Assembly: GCA_946535985.1 (NCBI GenBank)
Contig: CAMNDY010000012.1
Coordinates: forward strand, 1 to 45,695
DNA from: an uncultured Treponema sp.
GTDB lineage: Bacteria > Spirochaetota > Spirochaetia > Treponematales > Treponemataceae
DNA length: 45,695 nucleotides
Direction: 5' to 3'
A program made the translations under genes and the position numbers. This document shows positions 17,357 to 25,367 of the stretch, piece after piece (position 1 is the first letter of the stretch; every line of letters begins with the position of its first letter). The notes beneath the pieces are model-generated. The model was not told the origin of the DNA and did no database searches. It was given only the letters and a program-made list of their open reading frames with translations.

Positions 17357-18487
17357 ATGGCTAAAGTAGAACTTAAAGGTATTGGTAAGGTTTACGACGG
17401 CGGTGTACGTGCTGTAAACAATGCTAATATCACTATTGAAGACAAGGAATTCTGCGTATTCGTAGGTCCTTCTGGATGCGGTAAGTCAACAACTCTCCGC
17501 ATGATTGCAGGTTTGGAAGACATCACAGACGGTAAATTGTTCATCGACGGTGTTGAAATGAACGACGTTCCACCAAAGGATCGTGATATCGCCATGGTAT
17601 TCCAGAACTACGCTCTTTACCCACATATGACTGTATATGACAACATGGCATTCGGTCTTAAGATCCGCAAAATGGATAAAGCCGAAATTGACCGCCGTGT
17701 TCGTGAAGCAGCTAAACAGCTTGACCTTACAATCTATCTTGATCGTAAGCCAAAAGCTCTTTCGGGTGGACAGAGACAGCGTGTTGCTGTAGGACGCGCT
17801 ATCGTTCGTGAACCAAAAGTATTCTTGTTCGACGAACCACTTTCTAACTTGGATGCTAAGCTCCGTGTAACAATGCGTTCTGAGCTTGCTGCACTCCACA
17901 ACCGCCTCCAGGCAACAATGATTTATGTAACACACGACCAGATCGAAGCTATGACTTTGGGTACAAAGATTGTAGTTATGAAGGACGGTGTTATCCAGCA
18001 GATTGGTGCTCCACTTTACCTCTACAACTATCCAATCAACAAGTTCGTAGCAGGCTTCATCGGAACACCTCCAATGAACTTCCTTACTGTAAAGGTTTTG
18101 GAAAAAAACGGTGCTATCGTTTGTGACGAAGGCTCATTCGAAATCAACCCTACAGAAGAACAGGCTAAGAAACTTAAGGACTGGGTAGGAAAGGAAATTA
18201 CATTCGGTATCCGTCCAGAAGACCTCAAGTATGTTGAAAAGCCAGCTGCTAAAGACGACATGCAGATGAAGATTACTAACAAGGAACCACTTGGTGCCGA
18301 AACACATCTTTATCTTATTTCTAACAAAGGACAGAGCATCATTGCTAAGACAACAGCTACTGCAGAATTCCGTTTAGGAGATACAGTAAACGTTGTTCCT
18401 AACATGGAAAAAGCTAAGTTCTTCGAAATCAACCCAGATGCTCCAGAAGAAATGAACATCTGTGATGTAATCGAAAAGAAGTGGTAA
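17357..18487 (+). CDS. ugpC: Sugar ABC transporter ATPase, UgpC/MsmK/MalK type
   Basis: 376-residue ATPase of the CUT1 carbohydrate importer class. Walker A GPSGCGKST is at 37-45, signature LSGGQ at 135-139, Walker B VFLFDE at 155-160, and VTHD H-loop follows. The C-terminal TOBE-like regulatory domain (about 240-376) identifies the MalK/UgpC branch. It stands alone with no permease or binding protein nearby, as MsmK-type ATPases do when they serve several transporters. Codon use is strikingly biased to TTC, AAC, GCT, CCA and ATC, unlike neighbours and like the binding protein at 37467. The two ATPase-less permease pairs at 28557-30401 and 35396-37322 are likely partners (inference). A terminator follows. 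Confidence 0.94.
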   Translation: MAKVELKGIGKVYDGGVRAVNNANITIEDKEFCVFVGPSGCGKSTTLRMIAGLEDITDGKLFIDGVEMNDVPPKDRDIAMVFQNYALYPHMTVYDNMAFGLKIRKMDKAEIDRRVREAAKQLDLTIYLDRKPKALSGGQRQRVAVGRAIVREPKVFLFDEPLSNLDAKLRVTMRSELAALHNRLQATMIYVTHDQIEAMTLGTKIVVMKDGVIQQIGAPLYLYNYPINKFVAGFIGTPPMNFLTVKVLEKNGAIVCDEGSFEINPTEEQAKKLKDWVGKEITFGIRPEDLKYVEKPAAKDDMQMKITNKEPLGAETHLYLISNKGQSIIAKTTATAEFRLGDTVNVVPNMEKAKFFEINPDAPEEMNICDVIEKKW

Positions 18488-18495
18488 AAACCACA

Positions 18496-18541
18496 TGTCA
18501 TTATCGCGGTCCCTGTGCTTGTCGAAGGGTACCCGATAATC
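18496..18541. repeat. Diverged TGTCATT repeat with CCCTGTGCTTGTCGAAGGG core
   Basis: Outer arms ATTATCG and CGATAAT enclose an inner CCCT/AGGG hairpin around GTGCTTGTCGA. The inner core resembles a palindromic motif (CCCTTCGACAAGCTCAGGG) that I know as widespread in bacterial genomes. It lies between the ugpC stop and the terminator. Confidence 0.65.
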
Positions 18542-18548
18542 ACTAATC

Positions 18549-18585
18549 AAAAGGCACTATCCTTGCGGACAGTGCCTTTTTTTTT
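18549..18585 (+). terminator. Rho-independent terminator after ugpC
   Basis: AAAAGGCACTATCC pairs with GGACAGTGCCTTTT around a TTGC loop with one A-C mismatch; the right arm runs directly into a continuous T tract. The A-rich 5' flank could make it work in both directions, but no convergent gene is present. Confidence 0.88.
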
Positions 18586-18605
18586 GTCCTGCAATTCTAT
18601 ATAAT
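18577..18605 (+). promoter_or_regulatory. Putative leaderless promoter for the RNase II-family gene
   Basis: TATAAT at 18600-18605 is followed 6 nt later by the ATG at 18612, exactly where transcription should begin. There is no Shine-Dalgarno. The -35 position (18577-18582) falls in the terminator T tract and is not a good match, so this is supported mainly by the -10 and spacing. Confidence 0.4.
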
Positions 18606-18611
18606 ACTCCC

Positions 18612-20555
18612 ATGACAAAGAATTCCCTTGTAATCTATAAAAACCAACCTGCCGTGGTTAAGGAAAATGACGGCGATAAATATATCATCACATATTGCAG
18701 CCAACCGGCAACTCCTACGGGAAAAAAGGCTGTATATTCTGAACAGAAGGTTCGCGAGAAAGATGTTGTTTTGCTCAGTGACGGGCCTGTTTCTTCTTTG
18801 GAAAAAGTTCTTTACGCAGCCCGGGATGAAACCCTCACTCAAAAATTCAATTCATCACTTTTAGAAACATACGAACTTTTAATATCAGAAGCAGAAACCG
18901 CCGCCGCTCCCTTATCATTTGCAGAACTTTTAGACTACGCAGCATCTGATCTTGCTCCGGATAATGTCTGGGCTTTTTACCAGACTGTATGCTCAATGCC
19001 TCAATTTAATCAGGACGGCGATGCTTTTAAAAACGGTACTCTGACTTTTACCTTACGTACTGCCGAACAGATTGAAGAAATCAATCGCAAAAAATATGAA
19101 AAAGAACACGAAGCCGAAATCCGCCAGGCTTTTATAAATCGTCTTAAAGAACGCAAGCTTGATCTGCCTTCAGACTCAAAGTTTATGGGCGAGGTAGAAG
19201 CTTTTGCCTTGTGCCAGACAGATAAGTCTAAGGTTCTGGAGCAGGCTGGTATTTCCCAAAATATCGAAAAGGCACATCGTCTGCTTATAGAAACAGGCAT
19301 CTGGAGCGAAACAAAAAATCCGCATCCAACCCGACTGGGCTTTTCTTTTGATTCTGCCCGCGAACAGCTTGGCCCAATGCCTCCAGAAGAGCGCGAAGAA
19401 GTTCCCTGCATCTGTTATGCAATTGACTCTCCAAATGCTGCCGACCCTGATGATGCAATTGGCTACGACGGTACTTACTACTGGGTTTGTATTGCAGATC
19501 CTGCCAGTAGTGTTGCCCCAGATTCTTCCATTGATATTGCGGCCCGTAACAGGGGAACAACTCTTTATATTCCCGAAGGTGCAAGCCGTATGCTTTGCGA
19601 AAGCAGCCTCGAAGATTATGCCCTTGGATTAAAAGAACGCGAAGCAAATGATGATCCTGCTGTAAAATCATCTGCTCTGGCTTTCCGCTTGAAAATTGAT
19701 GATGACTGTCAGATAGAAGAGTGTCTTGTAAAAAAGGTCTGCGTTCATGTAAAAATGATTTCATACGAACAGGTTGAGCAACAAAAGGATTCTCCAGAGT
19801 TCAAACCCTTTTATGACCTTGCCCGACGTAACCTTGCCCGACGTACTGCCAACAATGCTATTACAATCCAGATGCCGGAGGTAGACATTAAGGTAGACCG
19901 TGAAACAAAAGTAGTAAGCGTGGCACCTGAAAGTAAATACGAATCAAACGATGTTGTTCAGGAGTTTATGCTTTTGGCAGGAGAGGGAGCTGCCCGCTTT
20001 GCTTTTATAAATAAAATTCCATTCCCATTTGTGAGTCAGGAAGCCCCAAGCTTTCCAGATAAATTACCTGATGGCTGGGCCGGTCAGTTTGCCCGTGTAA
20101 AATGTATGCGTAAACGTTCTGTTGGAATTACACCTGCTCCTCATTCGGGACTTGGCTTGAGTTTTTACAGCCAGGTAACTTCTCCCTTACGCCGATATTC
20201 AGACCTTATTGCTCATCAGCAGCTCAGGGCTTTTATAAACGGCCGCCGCCTGCTGGATAAGGACGAAATGCTTGAACGCATTGCTGCCGGTGATGCCGCT
20301 TCTCTTGCAGCCCGTAAAGCAAGCCGCCTGAGCGAGACTCACTGGAAGTTAGTTTATCTTATGCAAAATCCGGAGCAAACTTATACTGGTGTATGTATAG
20401 ACAAGCGGGGTAGTGACGCTCTCTTTTTAATTCCTCAACTTGATATGCAGACAAGTCTTAAGGCTTGTGGCAATATTAATCTAAATGATGAAGTCACCCT
20501 TAAAGCCGGTAAGATTGATATTACCACTCAGGAAGTGACATTTTTGAAACAATAA
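18612..20555 (+). CDS. RNB-domain (RNase II/R family) exoribonuclease
   Basis: 647 residues. The RNB catalytic domain (about 265-585) carries the acidic metal-binding motif DSPNAADPDDAIGY at about 275-288, equivalent to DxxxxxDxDD of RNase II/R, and the later block with SPLRRYSDLIAHQQL (about 528-542). These enzymes degrade RNA 3' to 5'. The N-terminus is a shorter region than in RNase R and has no clear cold-shock pair; the C-terminus ends in an S1-like beta segment. It fits the spirochaete VacB-like group. The ATG at 18612 has no ribosome binding site and lies 6 nt after a TATAAT. It is followed after 34 nt by lysC with its own SD. Confidence 0.88.
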   Translation: MTKNSLVIYKNQPAVVKENDGDKYIITYCSQPATPTGKKAVYSEQKVREKDVVLLSDGPVSSLEKVLYAARDETLTQKFNSSLLETYELLISEAETAAAPLSFAELLDYAASDLAPDNVWAFYQTVCSMPQFNQDGDAFKNGTLTFTLRTAEQIEEINRKKYEKEHEAEIRQAFINRLKERKLDLPSDSKFMGEVEAFALCQTDKSKVLEQAGISQNIEKAHRLLIETGIWSETKNPHPTRLGFSFDSAREQLGPMPPEEREEVPCICYAIDSPNAADPDDAIGYDGTYYWVCIADPASSVAPDSSIDIAARNRGTTLYIPEGASRMLCESSLEDYALGLKEREANDDPAVKSSALAFRLKIDDDCQIEECLVKKVCVHVKMISYEQVEQQKDSPEFKPFYDLARRNLARRTANNAITIQMPEVDIKVDRETKVVSVAPESKYESNDVVQEFMLLAGEGAARFAFINKIPFPFVSQEAPSFPDKLPDGWAGQFARVKCMRKRSVGITPAPHSGLGLSFYSQVTSPLRRYSDLIAHQQLRAFINGRRLLDKDEMLERIAAGDAASLAARKASRLSETHWKLVYLMQNPEQTYTGVCIDKRGSDALFLIPQLDMQTSLKACGNINLNDEVTLKAGKIDITTQEVTFLKQ

Positions 20556-20589
20556 ACTATAATTACTCAACTTAAAAAAGAGGACTATT

Positions 20590-21915
20590 ATGATAGTAAT
20601 GAAATTCGGCGGTTCAAGCGTAGCCAACGCAGAACGCATTAAGCATGTAGCTTCAATTATCAAGGCATATCAGTATCGCAGACCGGTTGTTGTTCTTTCT
20701 GCTATGGGCGATACTACAGACCATCTTCTGGAAGCTGCAGACAAAGCTGTAGAAGGTACTGTAGATGTTGCTGGTGTTGCAAAACTTCACGAAGAAACTG
20801 CAGCAGAACTTGGAATTAATATTGATACAATCGAGGCACTTTTACTTGAGCTCAAACAGCTGCTCACCGGTATTTCTATGCTTAAAGAAGTAAGCAAACG
20901 TTCCCGCGATTATCTTGTTTCTTTTGGTGAACGCATGTCTGTGCGTATGATGGCTGCTTACTTAAAAAGTCAGGGCATTCCTGCTAAATTTCACGACGCC
21001 TGGGATATTGGTTTTATAAGCGACTCAAACTATATGGCTGCCGAGCTTCTTGACCAGACCTGGACAAATATTCCTCAGTATTTGAACGGCTACAAAAATG
21101 CCGCTTACGATGATATTCCAATCGTTACCGGTTTTATTGCAAAGGATTCTAAAGGTAACATTACAACTTTAGGTCGTGGTGGTTCAGACCTTACAGCAAC
21201 TATGATTGGTGCTGCCATGCAGGCAGAAGAAGTTCAGACCTGGAAGGATGTTGATGGTATTCTTACTGCAGATCCTCGCCTTGTTGCCGATGCAAAGCCT
21301 GTACCTGAAGTTACTTACGAAGAAGCTCAGGAACTTGCAATGTTTGGTGCTCAGGTTCTTCATCCCCGCAGTATGCTTCCTGTCCGCAAAACTCAGACTC
21401 CAGTTCGTGTAAAGAATTCTTACAATATTCAAAGTCCGGGCAGTCTTATTGTTGAACACCACAACGGAAAGGTTCCTCCTGTCTGTGCAATTACTTCTGT
21501 AAAACACATCACTCTTATTGATATCGTTTCTTCACGCATGCTTGGAGCTGCCGGCTTCCTTGCCCATGTTTTCAACAACTTCCTCAAATGGAATATCAGT
21601 ATTGATGTAATTGCTACTTCCGAAGTTTCTGTTTCTCTTACAGTAAACTCAAAGGATAATCTTGATGGCCTTGTTGAGGATCTTGAAAAAGCAAGCGAAG
21701 TTACAGTTCGAAAAGGGAAAGCAATTGTTACCATCATTTGTGATGCTGCTCATTCAAGCGCTATTCTAGCAGGTGGTTTTGATGCTCTTGCAGATGAAGG
21801 AATAAACGTTCAGATGATCAGCCAGGGGGCCAGCAAAGTTAATATCAGTATGATTGTAGATGAAGATGAAGCCGACGAAACTGTCCGCATTCTTCATAAA
21901 GCATATTTTAGTTAA
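20590..21915 (+). CDS. lysC: Aspartate kinase (monofunctional)
   Basis: 441 residues. It phosphorylates aspartate, the first step to lysine, threonine, methionine and diaminopimelate. The kinase starts IVMKFGGSSVANAERI; GRGGSDLTATMIGAA and WKDVDGILTADPR are aspartokinase signatures. Two ACT domains lie at about 300-441 (SVKHITLIDIVSSRML and GGFDALADEGINVQMIS), the usual site of lysine or threonine feedback. The absence of a homoserine dehydrogenase domain makes it monofunctional. dapB follows 10 nt later, so the pair commits aspartate to lysine and meso-DAP or ornithine-type wall precursors. The SD GAGGA precedes the ATG. Confidence 0.95.
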   Translation: MIVMKFGGSSVANAERIKHVASIIKAYQYRRPVVVLSAMGDTTDHLLEAADKAVEGTVDVAGVAKLHEETAAELGINIDTIEALLLELKQLLTGISMLKEVSKRSRDYLVSFGERMSVRMMAAYLKSQGIPAKFHDAWDIGFISDSNYMAAELLDQTWTNIPQYLNGYKNAAYDDIPIVTGFIAKDSKGNITTLGRGGSDLTATMIGAAMQAEEVQTWKDVDGILTADPRLVADAKPVPEVTYEEAQELAMFGAQVLHPRSMLPVRKTQTPVRVKNSYNIQSPGSLIVEHHNGKVPPVCAITSVKHITLIDIVSSRMLGAAGFLAHVFNNFLKWNISIDVIATSEVSVSLTVNSKDNLDGLVEDLEKASEVTVRKGKAIVTIICDAAHSSAILAGGFDALADEGINVQMISQGASKVNISMIVDEDEADETVRILHKAYFS

Positions 21916-21925
21916 GAGGTAAAGA

Positions 21926-22705
21926 ATGAAAATCGCACTAGTAGGATACGGAAAGATGGGCCAGATGATTCATAAGGCCGCAAAGAATGCAGGACACGAA
22001 GTTGTTGTTACAATTGATGTTATAAGCGACGAAGCAATGGTAAAGGTTGCCCAGGGAGACACAGATGCAATTGTCCGTGCAGTAAAATCAAGCGGGGCAG
22101 AGGGAATTATTGAGTTCACTCATCCTACAGCTGTAATTGCAAATATCAAGGCTCTTCTTCCTCTTGGACTTCCTCTCGTAGTAGGAACAACAGGCTGGAA
22201 CGACAAGCATGAAGAAATAAACGCCTATGCTAAAGAAGTTGGCGGTACTCTTATGACTGCCGGCAACATGTCTATTGGTGTAAATATGTTTTACCGCATT
22301 GTAGAAGAAGCTGCAAAAATAATGTCTCAGTTCAGCGATTACGATGTTGCTGTATGGGAGCTTCATCACAACCAGAAGGCTGATAGTCCAAGCGGAACTG
22401 CACTGGAAATTGCACGTCATATACAGGAAGGTTATAAGAATAAAACAGAAATTGTTACCGATGCCTTCCACGAACGCCCGGCTCCAAATCAGCTTCATGT
22501 AAGTTCAACCCGCTGCGGAAACGTACCCGGAACCCACAAGGTATTTTTTGACGGAACTGCCGATACAATAGAAATTACACACACTGCCCGTAGCCGAGAA
22601 GGATTTGCTGTAGGCGCAGTTAACTGTCTTGAAAAATTAGACTCTGCCATAAAGACCGGAAAGCTTTCAAAAGGCGGTCTTTACAGCTGGAATGACTTGT
22701 TCTAA
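21926..22705 (+). CDS. dapB: 4-hydroxy-tetrahydrodipicolinate reductase
   Basis: 259 residues. It reduces hydroxy-tetrahydrodipicolinate with NAD(P)H in the lysine/DAP pathway. The N-terminal dinucleotide motif is LVGYGKMGQMIHKAA, and the DapB signature ELHHNQKADSPSGTALEI holds the catalytic His-His and Lys. The GTTGWN segment binds nucleotide. Length is typical. It sits 10 nt after lysC with the SD AAGAGG. Its stop overlaps the stop of the convergent membrane protein gene by 4 nt. No dapA is visible here. Confidence 0.95.
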   Translation: MKIALVGYGKMGQMIHKAAKNAGHEVVVTIDVISDEAMVKVAQGDTDAIVRAVKSSGAEGIIEFTHPTAVIANIKALLPLGLPLVVGTTGWNDKHEEINAYAKEVGGTLMTAGNMSIGVNMFYRIVEEAAKIMSQFSDYDVAVWELHHNQKADSPSGTALEIARHIQEGYKNKTEIVTDAFHERPAPNQLHVSSTRCGNVPGTHKVFFDGTADTIEITHTARSREGFAVGAVNCLEKLDSAIKTGKLSKGGLYSWNDLF

Positions 22706-23394
22706 ATCTGCAGCAATATTGCCCCGGCCCCCAAAAGCGACTGGGCGCCTATTGTAAGAATTGTCACAATTATTTTTTCTGTTTTCTCATTAATTGCAAA
22801 AGGTCTTGTTCTCTGAAAAATTTCAAAAATTACATGACATACACTTACAAGAGAACCAATAAAAAGTAATATTGCAAAAGCTCTTTTTTCAAAAATCAGA
22901 CTTACGAGAGTAGTAGAGCAAAAAATTGCAGTAATGCCATACTGAATTATTGCCGCCAGATATTTCGCAGCCGGCTGTTTTTTTATGAATATGCAGATGA
23001 CAACAAAGCCTGCTATAAAAACAATTCCTGCAAGAATAAAAAAGATTACAGGCACTTTATAAATTCTGTAAACCGAAGCAATCAGTAAAAACCAGAAGCA
23101 CTCTGTTAGCAGAAAAAGAAAGTGTTCAATAAATTTTACAAACTTCTTTTTATCATTCAGCGTAGAAATCATAAATAAAGCCGCTGCAAAAAAAGCCAGT
23201 GAAGCAATAAAAATAATATGATGAGAATCAGGCAGATACTCATAAAGAATAGAAAGTATAACCCCTGCAATAAACGGCACAAAAAGCCCCCGTGCCGTCT
23301 TCTCCAAAGGTCCAATCCTCTGTATTAACCCAAATATATATAAAAAGGCATCCACCACCAGCGCGCCCGTAAAAATCCATGTGTATGTATTCAT
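22702..23394 (-). CDS. Multi-pass membrane protein (possible YhhN/lysoplasmalogenase-like)
   Basis: 230 residues with seven or eight predicted TM helices and little else. Length, helix number and a C-terminal LLFIGSLVSVCHVIF segment vaguely resemble YhhN/TMEM86 lysoplasmalogenases, but I do not see their conserved acidic residues clearly, so this is a guess. Transcribed against dapB, with overlapping stops. The ATG at 23394 has no ribosome binding site; a good promoter places the transcript start within 1-2 nt of it (see 23402-23430). Confidence 0.6.
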   Translation of the reverse strand: MNTYTWIFTGALVVDAFLYIFGLIQRIGPLEKTARGLFVPFIAGVILSILYEYLPDSHHIIFIASLAFFAAALFMISTLNDKKKFVKFIEHFLFLLTECFWFLLIASVYRIYKVPVIFFILAGIVFIAGFVVICIFIKKQPAAKYLAAIIQYGITAIFCSTTLVSLIFEKRAFAILLFIGSLVSVCHVIFEIFQRTRPFAINEKTEKIIVTILTIGAQSLLGAGAILLQI

Positions 23395-23401
23395 ATATGT
23401 A

Positions 23402-23430
23402 ATATTATCTTATTTTGTATATATACGCAA
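23402..23430 (-). promoter_or_regulatory. Putative leaderless promoter for the membrane protein gene
   Basis: On the minus strand TTGCGT (23430-23425) and TAATAT (23407-23402) are exactly 17 nt apart. Only 7 nt lie between the -10 and the ATG at 23394, and there is no Shine-Dalgarno. Confidence 0.45.
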
Positions 23431-23466
23431 CTTTTATAAAAAAGCACAAAGAAGGAATATTAAAAA

Positions 23467-23531
23467 AATTGCGTAGTGCGAATTGCTGATTTCAAAAACC
23501 TTCTACAGTGCGGCCGCGCCAGCAATTTTTT
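23467..23531. repeat. Inverted-repeat element with GC-rich core
   Basis: An A-run plus ATTGC on the left pairs with GCAATTTTTT on the right; an inner AATTGCTG at about 23480-23487 also pairs with CAGCAATT at 23519-23526. The interior contains CGGCCGCGCC, foreign to the AT-rich surroundings. It stands upstream of the padR promoter and the divergent gene and may act as a terminator or dispersed element. Confidence 0.4.
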
Positions 23532-23553
23532 TTATAAAAATATAATATTTTAC

Positions 23554-23582
23554 TTGACATTATATTATACAAGATATAATAT
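23554..23582 (+). promoter_or_regulatory. padR promoter with overlapping palindromic operator
   Basis: TTGACA (23554-23559) and TAATAT (23577-23582) are 17 nt apart. Between and over them lies a perfect inverted repeat ATATTATA-caaga-TATAATAT (23562-23569 and 23575-23582). Its position over the -10 fits autorepression by the PadR protein encoded immediately downstream (inference). Confidence 0.6.
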
Positions 23583-23610
23583 TATATATAGATAATACAG
23601 AGGAGGTAGC

Positions 23611-23919
23611 ATGGTTTTTACAACGGGTTCTGCGCTGCTGGACGCCGTCGTTCTTTCTGTTGTCAGTTTGGAAGGAACATACGGGTATAAAATCACGCAG
23701 GATGTCCGGCAGGTTATGGACGTTTCCGAAAGCACACTTTATCCTGTTTTGCGTCGACTGCAAAAGGATGGATATTTGGAAACTTATGATATGGAATTCC
23801 AGGGAAGAAACAGACGTTATTACAAAATTACTTCCAATGGAATGATTCTACTTGATAAATATCGTTCCGAATGGTTATCTTATAAGAACAATGTAGATAA
23901 GATACTTATGGGACAGTGA
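23611..23919 (+). CDS. PadR family transcriptional regulator
   Basis: 102 residues of the short PadR-s2 type. The winged helix contains the usual YGYKITQDVRQ, SESTLYPVLRRLQKDGYLE and GRNRRYYKIT segments; a short C-terminal helix would dimerise. PadR repressors of this kind usually control adjacent membrane or envelope-stress genes, and here HAAS/DUF4097 and PspC genes follow. A strong AGGAGG precedes the ATG. An inverted repeat overlaps its -10 box. Its stop is within the next gene's possible GTG start. Confidence 0.93.
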   Translation: MVFTTGSALLDAVVLSVVSLEGTYGYKITQDVRQVMDVSESTLYPVLRRLQKDGYLETYDMEFQGRNRRYYKITSNGMILLDKYRSEWLSYKNNVDKILMGQ

Positions 23920-23939
23920 TAGAGAAGGGGGATTTTAGT

Positions 23940-24872
23940 ATGACAAAAAAACAGTACATGACTGCACTTAAAAACAATATTCAGTCATTAACACTTGATG
24001 AACAAAAGGAAGCTCTTCAGTATTACGAAGATTACTTTGAAGAAGCAGGCGATGATAAAAAGGTTATGGAAGAACTTGGTTCTCCTGAAGAAGTTGCAAA
24101 AGCTATAAGAGAGCGTTTTTCAAATACTCTTGTTGAAAAAGAAAAAAAATCTGCAGATTCAGATGACAGTGAAGCAGCTTCTGGCTCTGATGAATCAGGA
24201 CGTTATGAAGCACTTTATTATGAATTCAAAACTTCTGATGTTAAGAACGTAGAATTCAGCTTTGGCGCCGCAGAAGTTGTTATGATTTCTGGCGACAAAT
24301 ACAGCGTAGAAACAAGAGGTATTTCAAAAGAAAATCTTTTGTGCCGTGTAGATTCAGAAAAAACTCTTGTAGTAAAAAATCTGAATAAACTTTCGGGCTT
24401 TAATTTCTTTAATCATCATGACAGACCTGGAAGAATGGTTCCAAGAATCCTTATTACAGTTCCTGAAGGTGCTTCTCTTGGCCGCTTTAAGGCTGCAATT
24501 GGTGCCGGAAACTTTGTAACAAAAGATATTTCTGTTTCTTTCGAAAAAGGACACATCGATGTTGGTGCCGGAAATTTTGTTCTTAAAAAAATCCATGGAA
24601 AAGATCTTAATATGCGCTGCGGAATGGGTAATCTTAATATAGAAGGTTCTCTTGCAGGAGTCAGCAATATAGATTGTGGAATGGGTGCAATAAAACTCAA
24701 CCTTTCTGGAAATTCAAGCGACTATTCTTATGACGCAAAGGTTGGACTTGGAGATTTTAAGTTCAATGATGAAAAAAGAAGTGGTGTATGCCAGGTTTAC
24801 GCCAGCAACCGCAAGCAGAATCATTTTTCTGTAAATTGCGGAATGGGCAGCGTAAATATCATAATGAAATAA
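23940..24872 (+). CDS. HAAS-domain / DUF4097 envelope protein
   Basis: 310 residues from ATG 23940, which has AAGGGGG 7-8 nt upstream; a GTG at 23916 overlapping the padR stop would add eight residues. The first 60-70 residues are the HAAS (DUF1700) helical domain (MTALKNNIQSLTLDEQKEAL, EELGSPEEVAKAI), found next to PadR regulators. After an acidic linker, residues about 90-310 form a DUF4097-type right-handed beta solenoid, with repeats such as GAGNFVTKDI, GAGNFVLKKI, CGMGNLNIEG and CGMGAIKLNL. There is no obvious TM, so it may act in the cytoplasm. It sits between PadR and PspC, as in the Firmicutes modules that sense antibiotic or membrane stress. Confidence 0.87.
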   Translation: MTKKQYMTALKNNIQSLTLDEQKEALQYYEDYFEEAGDDKKVMEELGSPEEVAKAIRERFSNTLVEKEKKSADSDDSEAASGSDESGRYEALYYEFKTSDVKNVEFSFGAAEVVMISGDKYSVETRGISKENLLCRVDSEKTLVVKNLNKLSGFNFFNHHDRPGRMVPRILITVPEGASLGRFKAAIGAGNFVTKDISVSFEKGHIDVGAGNFVLKKIHGKDLNMRCGMGNLNIEGSLAGVSNIDCGMGAIKLNLSGNSSDYSYDAKVGLGDFKFNDEKRSGVCQVYASNRKQNHFSVNCGMGSVNIIMK

Positions 24873-24893
24873 AACTAGAGGAGATGTTTGAAA

Positions 24894-25244
24894 ATGAAAA
24901 AGATGCTTAAGAAATCAAATAATAAGGTAATCTGCGGAGTTTGCGGAGGCCTTGCAGAATATATTGGAATTGACGCAACAGTTGTTCGTCTTTTAGTTTG
25001 TGTACTTTCCTGTATCTGGGGTGCCGGTATTTTAATCTATATTGCCGCAGCTCTTATAATGCCTTCTGCCGAAACCCAGGATTTGTACAACGATAACGTA
25101 GACAATCTTAAAAGTGCCAATGTAAATGGAGACGATGCTGGCAGTAAATCTAAAAAGAAATCTGGAGCAAAACCTTCTTCTGAAAAATCCGGCAACGACG
25201 TCCCTCATTCCGACGACGAGTTTGATTCTTATTTTAAGAAATAA
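24894..25244 (+). CDS. PspC-domain membrane protein
   Basis: 116 residues from ATG 24894, with GAGGAG 10 nt upstream; a TTG at 24888 is in frame but too close to it. The PspC domain covers about 5-60 (NNKVICGVCGGLAEYIGIDATVVRL), with a single TM pair (VLSCIWGAGILIYIAAALIMP). The tail is Lys/Ser/Asp-rich, ending DDEFDSYFKK. PspC proteins sense or answer membrane stress. The gene completes the PadR-HAAS-PspC unit. Its last codons and stop form the outer left arm of a very long hairpin (25231-25333). Confidence 0.9.
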   Translation: MKKMLKKSNNKVICGVCGGLAEYIGIDATVVRLLVCVLSCIWGAGILIYIAAALIMPSAETQDLYNDNVDNLKSANVNGDDAGSKSKKKSGAKPSSEKSGNDVPHSDDEFDSYFKK

Positions 25245-25333
25245 TGCTCCCGCTCGATTTTACGTTTTGCTCCGCTAAACGAAAAGGACGCTCCACAAAA
25301 CGTAAAATCGAGCTCCGCATTATTTCTTAAAAT
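25231..25333. repeat. Long hairpin overlapping the 3' end of the PspC gene
   Basis: ATTTTAAGAAATAATGC (25231-25247) pairs perfectly with 25317-25333, and after a small internal loop GCTCGATTTTACGTTTTG (25252-25269) pairs perfectly with 25296-25313. This is 35 bp of stem with a 26-nt loop. The first 14 nt are the last four codons and stop of the PspC gene. GCTCC occurs four times at about 22-nt spacing (25246, 25269, 25290, 25312). No T run follows, so it is not a standard terminator. Confidence 0.85.
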
Positions 25334-25367
25334 ATTCCTTATCCTGCCATCATCTGAAATTTATCCA

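Noticed and set aside
25231..25333. Interpretation of the long hairpin as a Rho-independent terminator
   Set aside because: There is no T tract after the right arm and the stem is far longer than typical terminators; it may still affect 3' ends.
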